DNA of 64,000 bases from FEN-1219 sp963728995 (GTDB lineage: Bacteria; Pseudomonadota; Gammaproteobacteria; Steroidobacterales; Rariloculaceae), in contig CAVSMD010000005.1 in assembly GCA_963728995.1 (NCBI GenBank), forward strand, positions 186,001-250,000, written 5' to 3'. Numbering within the stretch: the stretch's first letter is position 1; every line of letters begins with the position of its first letter. Shown piece by piece: positions 54,916 to 63,682 of this stretch. Both the position numbers and the translations under genes were made by a program. Below the pieces are notes generated by a model. The model was not told the DNA's origin. It did no database searches and saw only the letters and a program-made list of their open reading frames with translations.

Positions 54916-55768
54916 AGGCGCTCCGTGCCACGAGCTGCTCGCTGATCTCCCACAAGCGCCGGGCCACGGCGGGATCGGCGGCGGCGGCCTCGAGCGCGAC
55001 CTCGCGGCACTTGTCGAAGAACCGACCACTGACCCTGGCGAGCTCCGGCGCCGATGCGAGATGCACCGACGTCTTGGCGCCCGCGGCCGGCGACAGCAGC
55101 AACGGCTTCGCGAGCACGCCGAACACCCGGCCGAGCACGCCGAGCCCCGCGAAGATATGCGTGGCGACGACGCCGGGGTGCAGGCAATTGGCGGTGACGC
55201 CGGTACCTTCGAGGCGTCGCGCAAGCTCGATCGTGAACAGGATATTTGCGATCTTCGACGCTCCGTACGCCGGCAGGCTCTGGTACCTGCGCCGTTGCCA
55301 CTGCAGGTCGTCGAGATCGAGGCCCGCGCGGCGGTAGGCCATCGACGCCACCGTGACGATGCGCGCGGGCGCATTGCCAGTCAGCGTCGTCAGCAATAGC
55401 GTCGTCAGCAGGAACGGCGCGAGATGATTTACGCCGAACAGCCATTCGAGCCCGTCGCCCGTGACGCGCCGCTCGAGCGCGCTGGCCCCGGCGTTGTTGA
55501 CGAGCAGATCGAGTCGCGGATGCCGAGCAGCGACCTCGCTCGCCATGCGGCGCACGGCCGCCAGCGATGCGAAGTCCGCGACGACCCCCGTCACTTGACC
55601 GCTGCGCGAAACGCGCATGACGGCGCGACAAACCGCGCCCACGGCCGCCGAATCGCGACCGTGGATCACGACCGCGGCGCCGAGCTTCGCGAGCGCCTCG
55701 GCCGTCGCACGACCGATGCCGCGTGTGGCGCCGGTCACGAGACACGTGTGTCCGGTCAGATCCGTCAT
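54905..55768 (-). CDS. Short-chain dehydrogenase/reductase
   Basis: 287 residues. Classical SDR: cofactor motif CLVTGATRGIGRA (TGxxxGxG), NNAGASALERR, active Ser in VTVASMAYRR, and catalytic Tyr/Lys in AYGASKIANI. Arg in HGRDSAAV after beta-2 favours NADP(H). It resembles retinol-dehydrogenase-like members (TANCLHPGVVATHIF). Substrate unknown. Overlaps the end of the decarboxylase-like gene tail to tail by 11 bases. Confidence 0.92.
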   Translation of the reverse strand: MTDLTGHTCLVTGATRGIGRATAEALAKLGAAVVIHGRDSAAVGAVCRAVMRVSRSGQVTGVVADFASLAAVRRMASEVAARHPRLDLLVNNAGASALERRVTGDGLEWLFGVNHLAPFLLTTLLLTTLTGNAPARIVTVASMAYRRAGLDLDDLQWQRRRYQSLPAYGASKIANILFTIELARRLEGTGVTANCLHPGVVATHIFAGLGVLGRVFGVLAKPLLLSPAAGAKTSVHLASAPELARVSGRFFDKCREVALEAAAADPAVARRLWEISEQLVARSASTA

Positions 55769-55822
55769 CGTGCTACGACTCCGCCCTGCGCGGAATCCCC
55801 GTCAGCCCACCGCCGGCTTCGA

Positions 55823-56419
55823 TCAGCGGGCGAGCGCTGCCGCCTGGTGGGTATTCAAGGCCTGCGCGAGCTCCTCGATGCGTTCCACGGCGTTCGGTGC
55901 ACCTTGCAACAGCGTTCGCTTCAGGAACCACGGCCCCACGAACGGCGGCAGCCAGAACGCCGGCTCCATCTCCATTTTGTACACGACGTGCGTTCCGTCG
56001 CCTTCCGGCTCGAGTGTCCACTCCGCACGCGAGTACTTGAAGTCGCTGCGGTTAGGCAACGCCGTGGCGCGAATGAACCGGGGCTTCACGACCTCGAGAC
56101 GTTCCACACGACGCATGCTGCGGCAGAACAGCAGCAGGCATCCCTCGACGCGCGTGTAGACCAGGGGCGTGCCGTCGGTATCGGGCGGGAGATACGTGCT
56201 CTCCTTGTAGATGTCCGAGATCTCCTGGTAGCGGTTGTGATCGAAGTCGGTCAGCACGCTGTAGATCGCGGCGGGCGGGGCATCGAGATGAGTGTCGGCG
56301 ACGACTTGGTAGCGGCCGTGCTCGCGCGTCACGTCGACGGTGTTCAGCGAGGCCGGCGAGCCGGCGCCGGCCACGCACAGACCGACCAAAGCCGTGATCA
56401 AGGCGCGTTGGGTATTCAT
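55823..56419 (-). CDS. Exported SRPBCC (START-like) family protein
   Basis: 198 residues. Signal peptide (1-22: ALITALVGLCVAGAG), then the polyketide-cyclase/START-like fold: YQVVADTHLDAPPAAIYSVL, TDFDHNRYQEISDIYKESTY, EWTLEPEGDGTHVVYKMEME and a C-terminal helix (APNAVERIEELAQALNTHQ). It probably binds a hydrophobic ligand in the periplasm. 53 bp downstream of the SDR on the same strand. Divergent from the PAP2 phosphatase. Confidence 0.85.
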   Translation of the reverse strand: MNTQRALITALVGLCVAGAGSPASLNTVDVTREHGRYQVVADTHLDAPPAAIYSVLTDFDHNRYQEISDIYKESTYLPPDTDGTPLVYTRVEGCLLLFCRSMRRVERLEVVKPRFIRATALPNRSDFKYSRAEWTLEPEGDGTHVVYKMEMEPAFWLPPFVGPWFLKRTLLQGAPNAVERIEELAQALNTHQAAALAR

Positions 56420-56488
56420 CCGTGCAGCGCGCGATCCATTCGAGAACACATCGCTCGCGAGTATACTCGCTGGCCACCTCGCAAGGCG

Positions 56489-57298
56489 ATGAAGATGAAC
56501 GACGGATCGTGCTGCATTCGGACCCTCGGGCTGCTCGCGGCGCTCGCAATCGCCGGCGCGCTGCACGCGCAGACGCCGGACCAATCGAGTCAGGGACCGG
56601 CGCGACGCTGGGGCGCAGACGCCAAGGCCTACGTGACGACACCGCTGCATGCGGGGCGCACGCAGTGGGTCAAGTTCGCCAGCACGGTGGCGGCGATCGG
56701 CTTCGCCTATCAGCACGACGACCAGGTCCGTGCGCATTTCGTCTCCGACGCGGCTGCGGCGCCGGGACCACACGACTCGCACGATTCGCAGGATGCCGCA
56801 CCGGCGGCACTCGCGCTCGGCGGCACCTGGCTCGCGGCGCGACTGGTGCATAGCGACGACGGTCGTCGCGAGGCCGGCACGATGTTCGAGGCGGCGGTAT
56901 TCAGCTCCGTGGCCACCGGGCTGCTGAAGCGGGCCGCGGGCCGCGAGCGGCCGTTCGTGACCGGCGACCACACCGCCTTCGGCGAAGGCGGCAGCTCGTT
57001 CCCGTCGGGACACGTGACGGCGGCGTTCGCGATCGGCTCCGTGCTCGCAGAATCCGGCAACGACCGGCAGCGCTGGCTGCGCCGCGTGCTCGGCTACGGC
57101 ATCGGCGCCGTCACCGCCTATCAGCGCATGAACCACGACGCGCACTGGTTTTCGGATACCGTGGCGGGCGCCGGCGTCGGCATCGCCACGGCGCGGTTCC
57201 TCATGAAGCGTCACGATCGGGCGAACGACCGCTCGTTCACGATCGTGCCCACGCGCGACGGGCTGCAGGTCAGCTACTTCGCGGCGTTACATCGCTGA
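56489..57298 (+). CDS. PAP2-family phosphatase
   Basis: 269 residues. Signal peptide or first TM (LGLLAALAIAGALHAQ), then the three phosphatase motifs: KRAAGRERPF (KxxxxxxRP type), SFPSGHVTAAF (PSGH) and RMNHDAHWFSDTVAGAGVG (SRxxxxxHxxxD type). It likely dephosphorylates phosphatidate, undecaprenyl diphosphate or a similar lipid at the periplasmic face. Convergent with dgkA, whose product makes phosphatidate, so both may serve lipid recycling. Confidence 0.9.
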   Translation: MKMNDGSCCIRTLGLLAALAIAGALHAQTPDQSSQGPARRWGADAKAYVTTPLHAGRTQWVKFASTVAAIGFAYQHDDQVRAHFVSDAAAAPGPHDSHDSQDAAPAALALGGTWLAARLVHSDDGRREAGTMFEAAVFSSVATGLLKRAAGRERPFVTGDHTAFGEGGSSFPSGHVTAAFAIGSVLAESGNDRQRWLRRVLGYGIGAVTAYQRMNHDAHWFSDTVAGAGVGIATARFLMKRHDRANDRSFTIVPTRDGLQVSYFAALHR

Positions 57299-57329
57299 GA
57301 CGAATGCAGCCCACCGCCGCAACGCGCCA

Positions 57330-57683
57330 TTAGCGGAGGAGATCCCACAGCAGCGCGGCCGCGACGGCGAGCGCACCGAGACTCGCAACGAGCACGGCAC
57401 CGGCCATGCAATCCTTGACCCGCTTGATGTCCGGATGCTGGTCGGGATGCAATCGGTCCGCGAGATGCTCGACCGCCGTGTTCGCGAGCTCGGCCGCGAG
57501 CACCAGCGTGACCGCGAGAGCGACGAGCGCCCACCACAGCGGCGCAGGGCGGAGCCAGACCAGCGCGACCGCGACGGCCACCGTGGCGACGACTTGAATC
57601 CGGAAGCTCGATTCGGCGCGCAGTGCCGCGCCGACGCCGCCGAGGGCGAAACCGAGCCGCCTCAAGAACGACTGATTCTTCAC
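57330..57683 (-). CDS. dgkA: Diacylglycerol kinase DgkA
   Basis: 117 residues, intact, three TM helices. Motifs of the small prokaryotic DgkA family: FALGGVGAALRAESSFRIQV, AELANTAVEHLADRL with the active-site Glu, and the KDCMAGAVLVASLGALA loop. It phosphorylates diacylglycerol or undecaprenol in the inner membrane. GTG start at 57683 overlaps the stop of the PDLSG gene by four bases (GTGA), so it is the third gene of a translationally coupled operon. Confidence 0.92.
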   Translation of the reverse strand: MKNQSFLRRLGFALGGVGAALRAESSFRIQVVATVAVAVALVWLRPAPLWWALVALAVTLVLAAELANTAVEHLADRLHPDQHPDIKRVKDCMAGAVLVASLGALAVAAALLWDLLR

Positions 57684-58513
57684 CGCGGATTCGTATGGTG
57701 CGAGCCGTCCACCATGTGCTCGAGCGACCTCTCGATGCAGGGCGGCGCCTCGACGAGATCGACGTCCGTCAGCGCCGCGGTACGCGGCGTCAATTTCCAA
57801 GGCTCGCGCAGCACGGCCGGATCGTCGGCGGTGGCGGCCCATTCGAGCGTGTCGCCGGCGCGGCGCAGCCGCTCGGTGACGCGCAAGTCCCGCGTGTGGA
57901 ACGCGCCGTCGTCCGTCAGCCACGTATCCGTGTTGAAATTTTCGGTCTCGACGACCAGCGTGTCGGCTTCCCAATGTCCGACCGCGTCGCCGAGAAAGCT
58001 GGGCTCGGCGTCCGTGCGATGCGGACGACCGTCGGTGGGAACGATGCGAAAGAAATCCCCCGACACGTCGTCATACAGAAACACGATCTCGCCGGCACGC
58101 TGCACGATCTTGTCGGGCGGACCGATCCGCGGCACGCCGGGGGTGAGACAGCGCAGCACCGGATCCTCGCTGACCTGACGCGCGCTCAGGTCGGCGACGC
58201 GCGCGGCGAACTCCGGTCGATACTGGGGACGATTCGGCGGCGGCGCGGCCGCCCCGGCGGCCTCGGGCGGCGGCCCGGCGCTGCCGCAGCCGAACACGCA
58301 GATCGACTCGCCTTCCTTACGCGGCTGCACGAACTCGATGCCGCTGCCGTTCTCCCACGTGCCGCTTAAATCCGGATGCCCGTCGGCCATGCGCGGCACT
58401 TCCTCGGCGGCGCTCTGTGCCACCGCGCTCGGCATGCCGCCCACGATGCCAAGAGCCACCACGCCCGACAGCACCACGCGCTCGATCCCGACTCTCACTG
58501 CGTGCCCCCTCAT
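57680..58513 (-). CDS. Secreted 'PDLSG' family protein, paralogue 2
   Basis: 277 residues. Signal peptide 8-32 (VVLSGVVALGIVGGMPSAVA), then GHPDLSGTWENGSGIEF and the family core FLGDAVGHWEADTLVVETEN. It differs from the copy at 3372-4061 in having a Cys-containing segment CVFGCGS followed by a Pro/Ala-rich stretch (GPPPEAAGAAAPPPN) and RIGPPDKIVQRAGEIVFLYD. ATG 58513 overlaps the stop of the DUF6152 gene by four bases. Function unknown. Confidence 0.82.
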   Translation of the reverse strand: MRGHAVRVGIERVVLSGVVALGIVGGMPSAVAQSAAEEVPRMADGHPDLSGTWENGSGIEFVQPRKEGESICVFGCGSAGPPPEAAGAAAPPPNRPQYRPEFAARVADLSARQVSEDPVLRCLTPGVPRIGPPDKIVQRAGEIVFLYDDVSGDFFRIVPTDGRPHRTDAEPSFLGDAVGHWEADTLVVETENFNTDTWLTDDGAFHTRDLRVTERLRRAGDTLEWAATADDPAVLREPWKLTPRTAALTDVDLVEAPPCIERSLEHMVDGSHHTNPR

Positions 58514-58899
58514 TCGCCCGCGAGTTGATAGAAGTGGCCGTCCTCGTACGTCAGCTTCAGCACCCACGCCAAATGTGCGGACCCGTCGCGCGCGAGGAGC
58601 GCATCGGCGGTGACCGTGGCTCCGCCCGCGAGCAGCATCTCGCCGGTGAGGCCGGCTTTGCGCAGCATCGCGGTGGGCAGCGACTCGAGCCGCCACGTCG
58701 TGACGCCACCCGCGTCGTCCTTGACGTCGAGATAGAGGTAGGTGTGCGGGTTGATCCAATCGATCTTCGTGATCGTGCCCGTCAGGCGGGCTCGCTTCGA
58801 GTTGTCGAACACGCCTGCCACGGAATGGTGGGCGGCGGCCACACCGACGCACAGAACGAGCAACCCCGCTGCGGCCGTTGCGAGAACCTTCGGTGCCAT
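58510..58899 (-). CDS. DUF6152 family secreted protein, copy 2
   Basis: 129 residues. Signal peptide (TAAAGLLVLCVGVAAA), then the signature AHHSVAGVFDNSKRARLTGT and INPHTYLYLDVKDDAGG with the conserved NPH. ATG 58899 is chosen because GGAGGGGG precedes it; an upstream ATG at 58953 adds only a non-family stretch. First gene of the DUF6152-PDLSG-DgkA operon. The order is reversed relative to the pair at 3372-4495. Confidence 0.85.
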   Translation of the reverse strand: MAPKVLATAAAGLLVLCVGVAAAHHSVAGVFDNSKRARLTGTITKIDWINPHTYLYLDVKDDAGGVTTWRLESLPTAMLRKAGLTGEMLLAGGATVTADALLARDGSAHLAWVLKLTYEDGHFYQLAGE

Positions 58900-59091
58900 C
58901 GCTACCCCCTCCGTACCGCTGGACCGACACGATCTTAGCGCAGCTTCGCTCACTTAAGAATCGTGAACGGATTTCCGTCGAGCGTTCGTCGTCGCTATCA
59001 TGGCCGTCCCTGTCCGTTGCACTGCCTGCCCTGGATGCGGGCGGGCGCCTCGATCGCATCGGCCGGCCAACAACAAGACGCGACGGACCGC

Positions 59092-61274
59092 ATGCCGACA
59101 TTCGTTACCGCAAATCGCTCGATACTCGCCGCGCTCTCGGCCTTCTGTTTCCCGCTCATCGGCACGGCCACGGCGCAGGACCTCGTTCCCGAAGGCGGGC
59201 GGGAAAAGACGCTGCACGCGGTCCGTACGGATGAACCGCCCGTCATCGACGGCGTGCTCGACGAGCGCGAATGGGCCGCCGCGACGCGCATCGACGACCT
59301 GCACGAGATCCAACCCACCGAGTACGCGCCGGCCCGCGAGCGCACGGTCGTCTACGTCATGTACGACTCGAACGCGCTGTACATCGGCGCGCGGCTCTAC
59401 CAGGACCCGAAAACCATCACGGCCCGGATCCTGCGGCAGGGCGAGCGGGTGTTCGGCGACGACTGGTTTTCCGTGATGATCGACCCATTTCACGACAAGC
59501 GCAGCGGCTACCGCTTCCAGACGAACCCGAACGGGCTGCGTCAGGAGGCGCTCTATCAGAACGTCAGCGACGAGCAGTGGAACTGGGAAGGCATCTGGGA
59601 GACGGCGGCCGCCATCGACGACGAAGGCTGGACCACCGAGATCGCGATCCCGTTCAAAACGCTGTCGTTCGATCCGGACAACGACACCTGGGGCATCAAT
59701 TTTCGCCGCGCGATCGCCGTCACCGACGAGCGCGTCGGCTGGGTCTCTCGCAACCGCAACACCGATCCCAGCACTTCCGGCATCGCCGTCGGCTTCGAAG
59801 GCCTCGACCAGGGCCTGGGGCTCGACCTCGTGCCGTCGATGAGCGTCCGCCAGCGCCACTACTTCAACCCGGCCGATCGGCGAACGGACCTCGAGCCTTC
59901 GATCGATCTGTTCTACAAGATCACGCCGAGCCTCACGGGTGCGCTCACGCTCAACACGGACTTCTCGGCCACCGACGTCGACGATCGGCAGGTGAATCTC
60001 ACACGGTTCGACCTGTTCTTCCCGGAGAAGCGCGAGTTCTTCCTGCAGGACGCCGATATCTTCGAGTTCGGCGGACTCGATCAGAACGGCCGGCCGTTCT
60101 TCTCCCGCAGCATCGGCATCACGGAGGTGGGCGACCTGCTCGATCTCGACGTCGGCGGCAAGCTCACGGGTCGCGTCGGACGATGGAACATCGGCGCGCT
60201 CTCGGTCCGCCAGGGGGAGACCGATGGCGTGCCCGCCGACAACGCGACGGTGGCGCGCATCTCGGCGAACCTGCTCGCGGAATCGAGCGTGGGCATCATC
60301 CTGACCGGAGGGCGATCCCGGCACGAGCGTCCACAACTCCGTGGCCGGCGCGGATTTTCTCTACCGCAACAGCCGGCTACCCGGGCAACAGGCTGCTCGA
60401 GGTCAACGCCTGGGCGCAGGACAGCGACACGGAGGGTCTCACGGGCGACCAGCGGGCGTATGGCTGGCGTGTCGCGATGCCCAACAACACCGGCTGGCGC
60501 GGCGGCGTGCGGTTCAGCCGGCTCGGCGCAGACTTCAACCCGGGCTTGGGCTTCGTGAACCGTCGCGACATCAGGCAATGGAACTTCGGCGCGCAGTACA
60601 CGCGCCGACCGCGCGCGAGCGCGGTTCGCTCGATGCTCGCCGGGTTCAACGGCGAGCGCGTCGAATGGCTCGACGGCCAATTGCAGTCGCAGCAGATCCG
60701 CTACCGACTCATGGAGCTCGAGAATCGCGTCGGCGACAAGCTCGCGGTGCGGTACGTCGACGAGCAGGAGGTGCTGCGCGACCCGTTCGCGATCTTCCGC
60801 GGAGTCACGATTCCGGTCGGGTCGTATCGTTTCGCGAACGCACGCGTATCGATGGAAACCGCGGACCAGCGCAAGCTCTGGGTTCGCGCGGCGTATCAGA
60901 ACGGCGAGTTCTACGACGGCGATCGCACGGAGATCTTGGGCGAGGTCAACTGGCGGCCCACGGCCCGGCTACGCACCTCGGTCGGTTACACGTTCAATGA
61001 CATCGACTTGCCGGCGGGCGACTTCGTCACGCGGCTCGTCCAGCTTCGCACCGACGTCTCGTTCTCGTCGAAGCTCTCGTGGGTGACGCGAATCCAGTAC
61101 GACAACCTGTCGGAGCTGATGGCCATCAACATGCGCCTGCACTGGACGCCGGAAGCGGGCCGCGATGCCTACCTGGTCATCAACCACACGCTCGACGACC
61201 TGGACCTCGACAACCGGCTGCGCTCGGCGCTGTCCGAGGCCGCGATCAAGATCAACTACACGTTCCGTTTCTAG
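59092..61274 (+). CDS. DUF5916 / CBM9-like outer-membrane protein, frameshifted
   Basis: About 727 residues. Signal peptide (LAALSAFCFPLIGTATAQ), then a CBM9-like beta-sandwich domain (EPPVIDGVLDEREWAAATRI; YVMYDSNALYIGARLYQDPK; TTEIAIPFKTLSFDPDN), then the DUF5916 barrel (LFFPEKREFFLQDADIFEFG; RVAMPNNTGWRGGVRFSRLG; WRPTARLRTSVGYTFNDIDL) ending INYTFRF with a terminal Phe. Breaks near 60310 and 60375. Surface barrel of unknown role; in other bacteria such proteins accompany peptidases or sugar use. Confidence 0.87.
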
Positions 61275-61279
61275 ATCGC

Positions 61280-62692
61280 TCAGTCGTCGCGCTCGACCTG
61301 AGTGGCATGCAGGGCGTGGTCGCCCGTTCGCTGACCCTGGACGTCGACGAGATCGCCGATGTGCAGCTGCGCCAGGCTGTTCACCTCTTCGAATCGCGCG
61401 CCCGTGGTATCGATCGTGACGCCGAGGATCGATAACAGCGGCGGCGACACGCTCTGCACGATTCCGCGCAGCTCGTCGTGCGACTGCGAGTTGATACGCT
61501 GGACGAGGGTTGCCCGCAGCCGGTTGCTGCCCGCCGGCTGCTCGAGCCCGCGGATTTCGAGGTAATCGCCGGCGCTGATGGTACTGAGCGCGAACGGCGA
61601 CGTTTGCTGCGAGCTCTGGTCCTCGAGCCGCGTGGAGGCATCGACGCTGACGGTGACGCCGAGCGCCACGAGCGAGCCGGCCGCTGCGTCGACCGAGTCG
61701 GCGACGGCCTCGACCCGCACCGAGCCCGTGCGCCGAATCTCTATCTGGGTCGCCACGAGCACGCCCGTCGAGTTCAGCTTCCCTTCCACTTCGACCTTGA
61801 CGTTCAGGCCAAGGTCCGCGGCCGTGCCGTTCTCGTAGGACGTCTGGGAGCTCGTCGTCACGGCGAGGCCGGCAACGTCGAAATCGCCGGCGGACGCGAA
61901 CCGCGTGATCAGGCCCTCGACCTCGCGACGCTCCCCATTGGTGCCCGCGAACACATCGCCCTGATACGCCACCCTCGTCGCGTGCAGCACGTTGGCCACG
62001 AGCGAGCCCTTGACCTGCACGTGCTGGCCGTTGGCGAGGGTGCCGCCCGGCACGTCGTCGAGCTGGGCTGCCGAGTAGTCGATGACTTGGGCGTTCAGGT
62101 TGAAGAGATGCGCGACGCCGTCATGGCTCGCCACGATGCCGATGATCTCGTACTCGCCCGTCGTCTGCTTGCGCTCGATCCGCGTGGCGTCGATCGAGCC
62201 GTCGCTCTGGACCAGACCCGAGATCTCCACGACGTCGTCGAGCTGCAAGGCGGACAGCGCGGCCGGCTGGATCGCGCTGTCGAACGACGTATCCGCCGTG
62301 ACGCGCACCGTCTGGCCGAGAACGACGAACGTGTTGCCGATTGCGTCGATCGAGGCAATGGGGCCTTCGACGTTGTTGTCGAAACGAATCGACATCGCGA
62401 CGCCGGTGCCGCCTCCCGTGCTCAGCGAGCCCTTCACCAGCACGACATCGCCGATCGCGAGATCCGCTTGCGTGCCGGGCACCCCGTCGACGATGAACGA
62501 CGCGTTCGAGCTGTCGTAGTGAACGCCGCCGACGACCACACTGCCGAAGGCCGAGATCGGGCCATAAGCCGCAATGACCGGTGCACCGGTCCGATCGATG
62601 CCCGCGACGTTGTCGCCGGAGCCGCCGCACGCGGCGAGCACGAGCGCCGCCACGGCGGCGAGCGCCACGATTCTGTGCATTACGTTGGTCAT
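61280..62692 (-). CDS. DUF5666 repeat lipoprotein
   Basis: 470 residues. Lipoprotein signal with LAACGG, then a series of OB-like DUF5666 units, each with a xVxxG motif: VVVGGVHYDSSNASFIVDGV, GTFVVLGQTVRV-like turns, VVEISGLVQSDGSIDATRIE, VKGSLVANVLHATRV and DLVDVQGQRTGDHALHATQV. The function is unknown, but these repeats resemble stable cell-surface beta-modules. ATG 62692 or 62695 overlaps the stop of the DUF6502 gene (TGA in ATGATG), so they are coupled. A GAAGGA ribosome site precedes it. Confidence 0.83.
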   Translation of the reverse strand: MTNVMHRIVALAAVAALVLAACGGSGDNVAGIDRTGAPVIAAYGPISAFGSVVVGGVHYDSSNASFIVDGVPGTQADLAIGDVVLVKGSLSTGGGTGVAMSIRFDNNVEGPIASIDAIGNTFVVLGQTVRVTADTSFDSAIQPAALSALQLDDVVEISGLVQSDGSIDATRIERKQTTGEYEIIGIVASHDGVAHLFNLNAQVIDYSAAQLDDVPGGTLANGQHVQVKGSLVANVLHATRVAYQGDVFAGTNGERREVEGLITRFASAGDFDVAGLAVTTSSQTSYENGTAADLGLNVKVEVEGKLNSTGVLVATQIEIRRTGSVRVEAVADSVDAAAGSLVALGVTVSVDASTRLEDQSSQQTSPFALSTISAGDYLEIRGLEQPAGSNRLRATLVQRINSQSHDELRGIVQSVSPPLLSILGVTIDTTGARFEEVNSLAQLHIGDLVDVQGQRTGDHALHATQVERDD

Positions 62693-63515
62693 CATTTCCT
62701 TCGGCCCCTGCGCCCCTCGCCACGGATGAGGTACACGCCCATGCCCATCCGAACGCCGCGTTCGGCGCCCCCTTGCTCCGTTTGATCTCGTGGCGGACGA
62801 GCCACGCGTCGATCTCCTCGAGAAACGCCTGGCCGCGCGCGGCCGCAAACTGTGCGAATGCGCGCGTATAACGCGGCGCCAGCCGTGGCGTGCTCGCCAT
62901 GCCTTCGAAACGCGCTGGCTCGGCCCGGTCCGCGTTCACGTTGTGCGCCAACGTTGCGGCATGGTCGTGCAGCGCCACCCCGAGCTGTCGGACGATGTCG
63001 GGATCCGCCGAGCCGCGCAAATAGTCGCGGGCAAGCACGCGGTAGCCTGCTTTGCCGGCCTTCTCGACCACACGCAGCTGCAGCAGTTCCTTCAGAAACG
63101 CGCCATGCGGCAAGTCGCCCGCGTAGCGCTTGAGCAACGCTTCGACACTGCGAAGCTCGCCGTCGAGCGGGAGGACCGCTGGCCGTCCGGCCTTGTCGAG
63201 GAACTCGGGATCAATGTGCCAGCCGGACAGCACCTGCGCAACCCGGCTTGCCGGCGGTGCGGCGGCCGGCGTGTCTCGCCGACCAGCACGTCGCGGACGC
63301 GCGTGACCTCGCGCCGCGACAACCCGGTGATCATGGCCACGCGCGAGTTGTTCGTGGGGCGCCCCTGGATGCCGTAATCGCGGCGGGCGACGTCGACGAA
63401 TACCTCCTTGCCGAGCTCGGCGAACTCGCCCCACGTCACGCCGCTGCGCAGCAGCAAGCCGGACCACGGGAGCCAGCACATGGCGGCACGCCGCAAGCAC
63501 GTGCTGCTTGATCAC
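62692..63515 (-). CDS. DUF6502 family helix-turn-helix protein, frameshifted
   Basis: About 275 residues. The N-terminus MIKQHVLAACR, then after a break near 63480 the family segment RSGVTWGEFAELGKEVFVDV, RRDYGIQGRPTNNSRVAMIT and GLSRREVTRVRDVLVG. The last two form a plausible helix-turn-helix. After a break near 63290 comes WHIDPEFLDKAGRPAVLPLD, VARQLGV-like helical stretches and a C-terminus MGMGVYLIRGEGRRGRRK (break near 62760). Translation-coupled to the DUF5666 lipoprotein, which it may regulate; that is inference. Confidence 0.72.
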
Positions 63516-63538
63516 AGCCGAGCTCGAAACTTACGCAT

Positions 63539-63557
63539 GTGGTCAATTCTCGACCAC
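63539..63557. promoter_or_regulatory. Palindrome upstream of DUF6502 / cyclophilin genes
   Basis: GTGGTC-AATTCTC-GACCAC, a perfect 6-bp dyad with a 7-base spacer, 24-42 bases before the DUF6502 start. A second dyad (GGGATT-N6-AATCCC) lies about 25 bp further on. Both are in the 167-bp divergent gap (63516-63682) and could be operators; nothing more is seen there. Confidence 0.35.
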
Positions 63558-63682
63558 TAATGAGTTTTATTCAACTTGCGGGGATTCGGTCAAATCCCAG
63601 CCGAGGAACGCCGCGGGCGCTGGACAGCGCGGAATGGGCCAGTGGTATGCTCCGATCAAACCGCGACGATCGAGGCTACACG

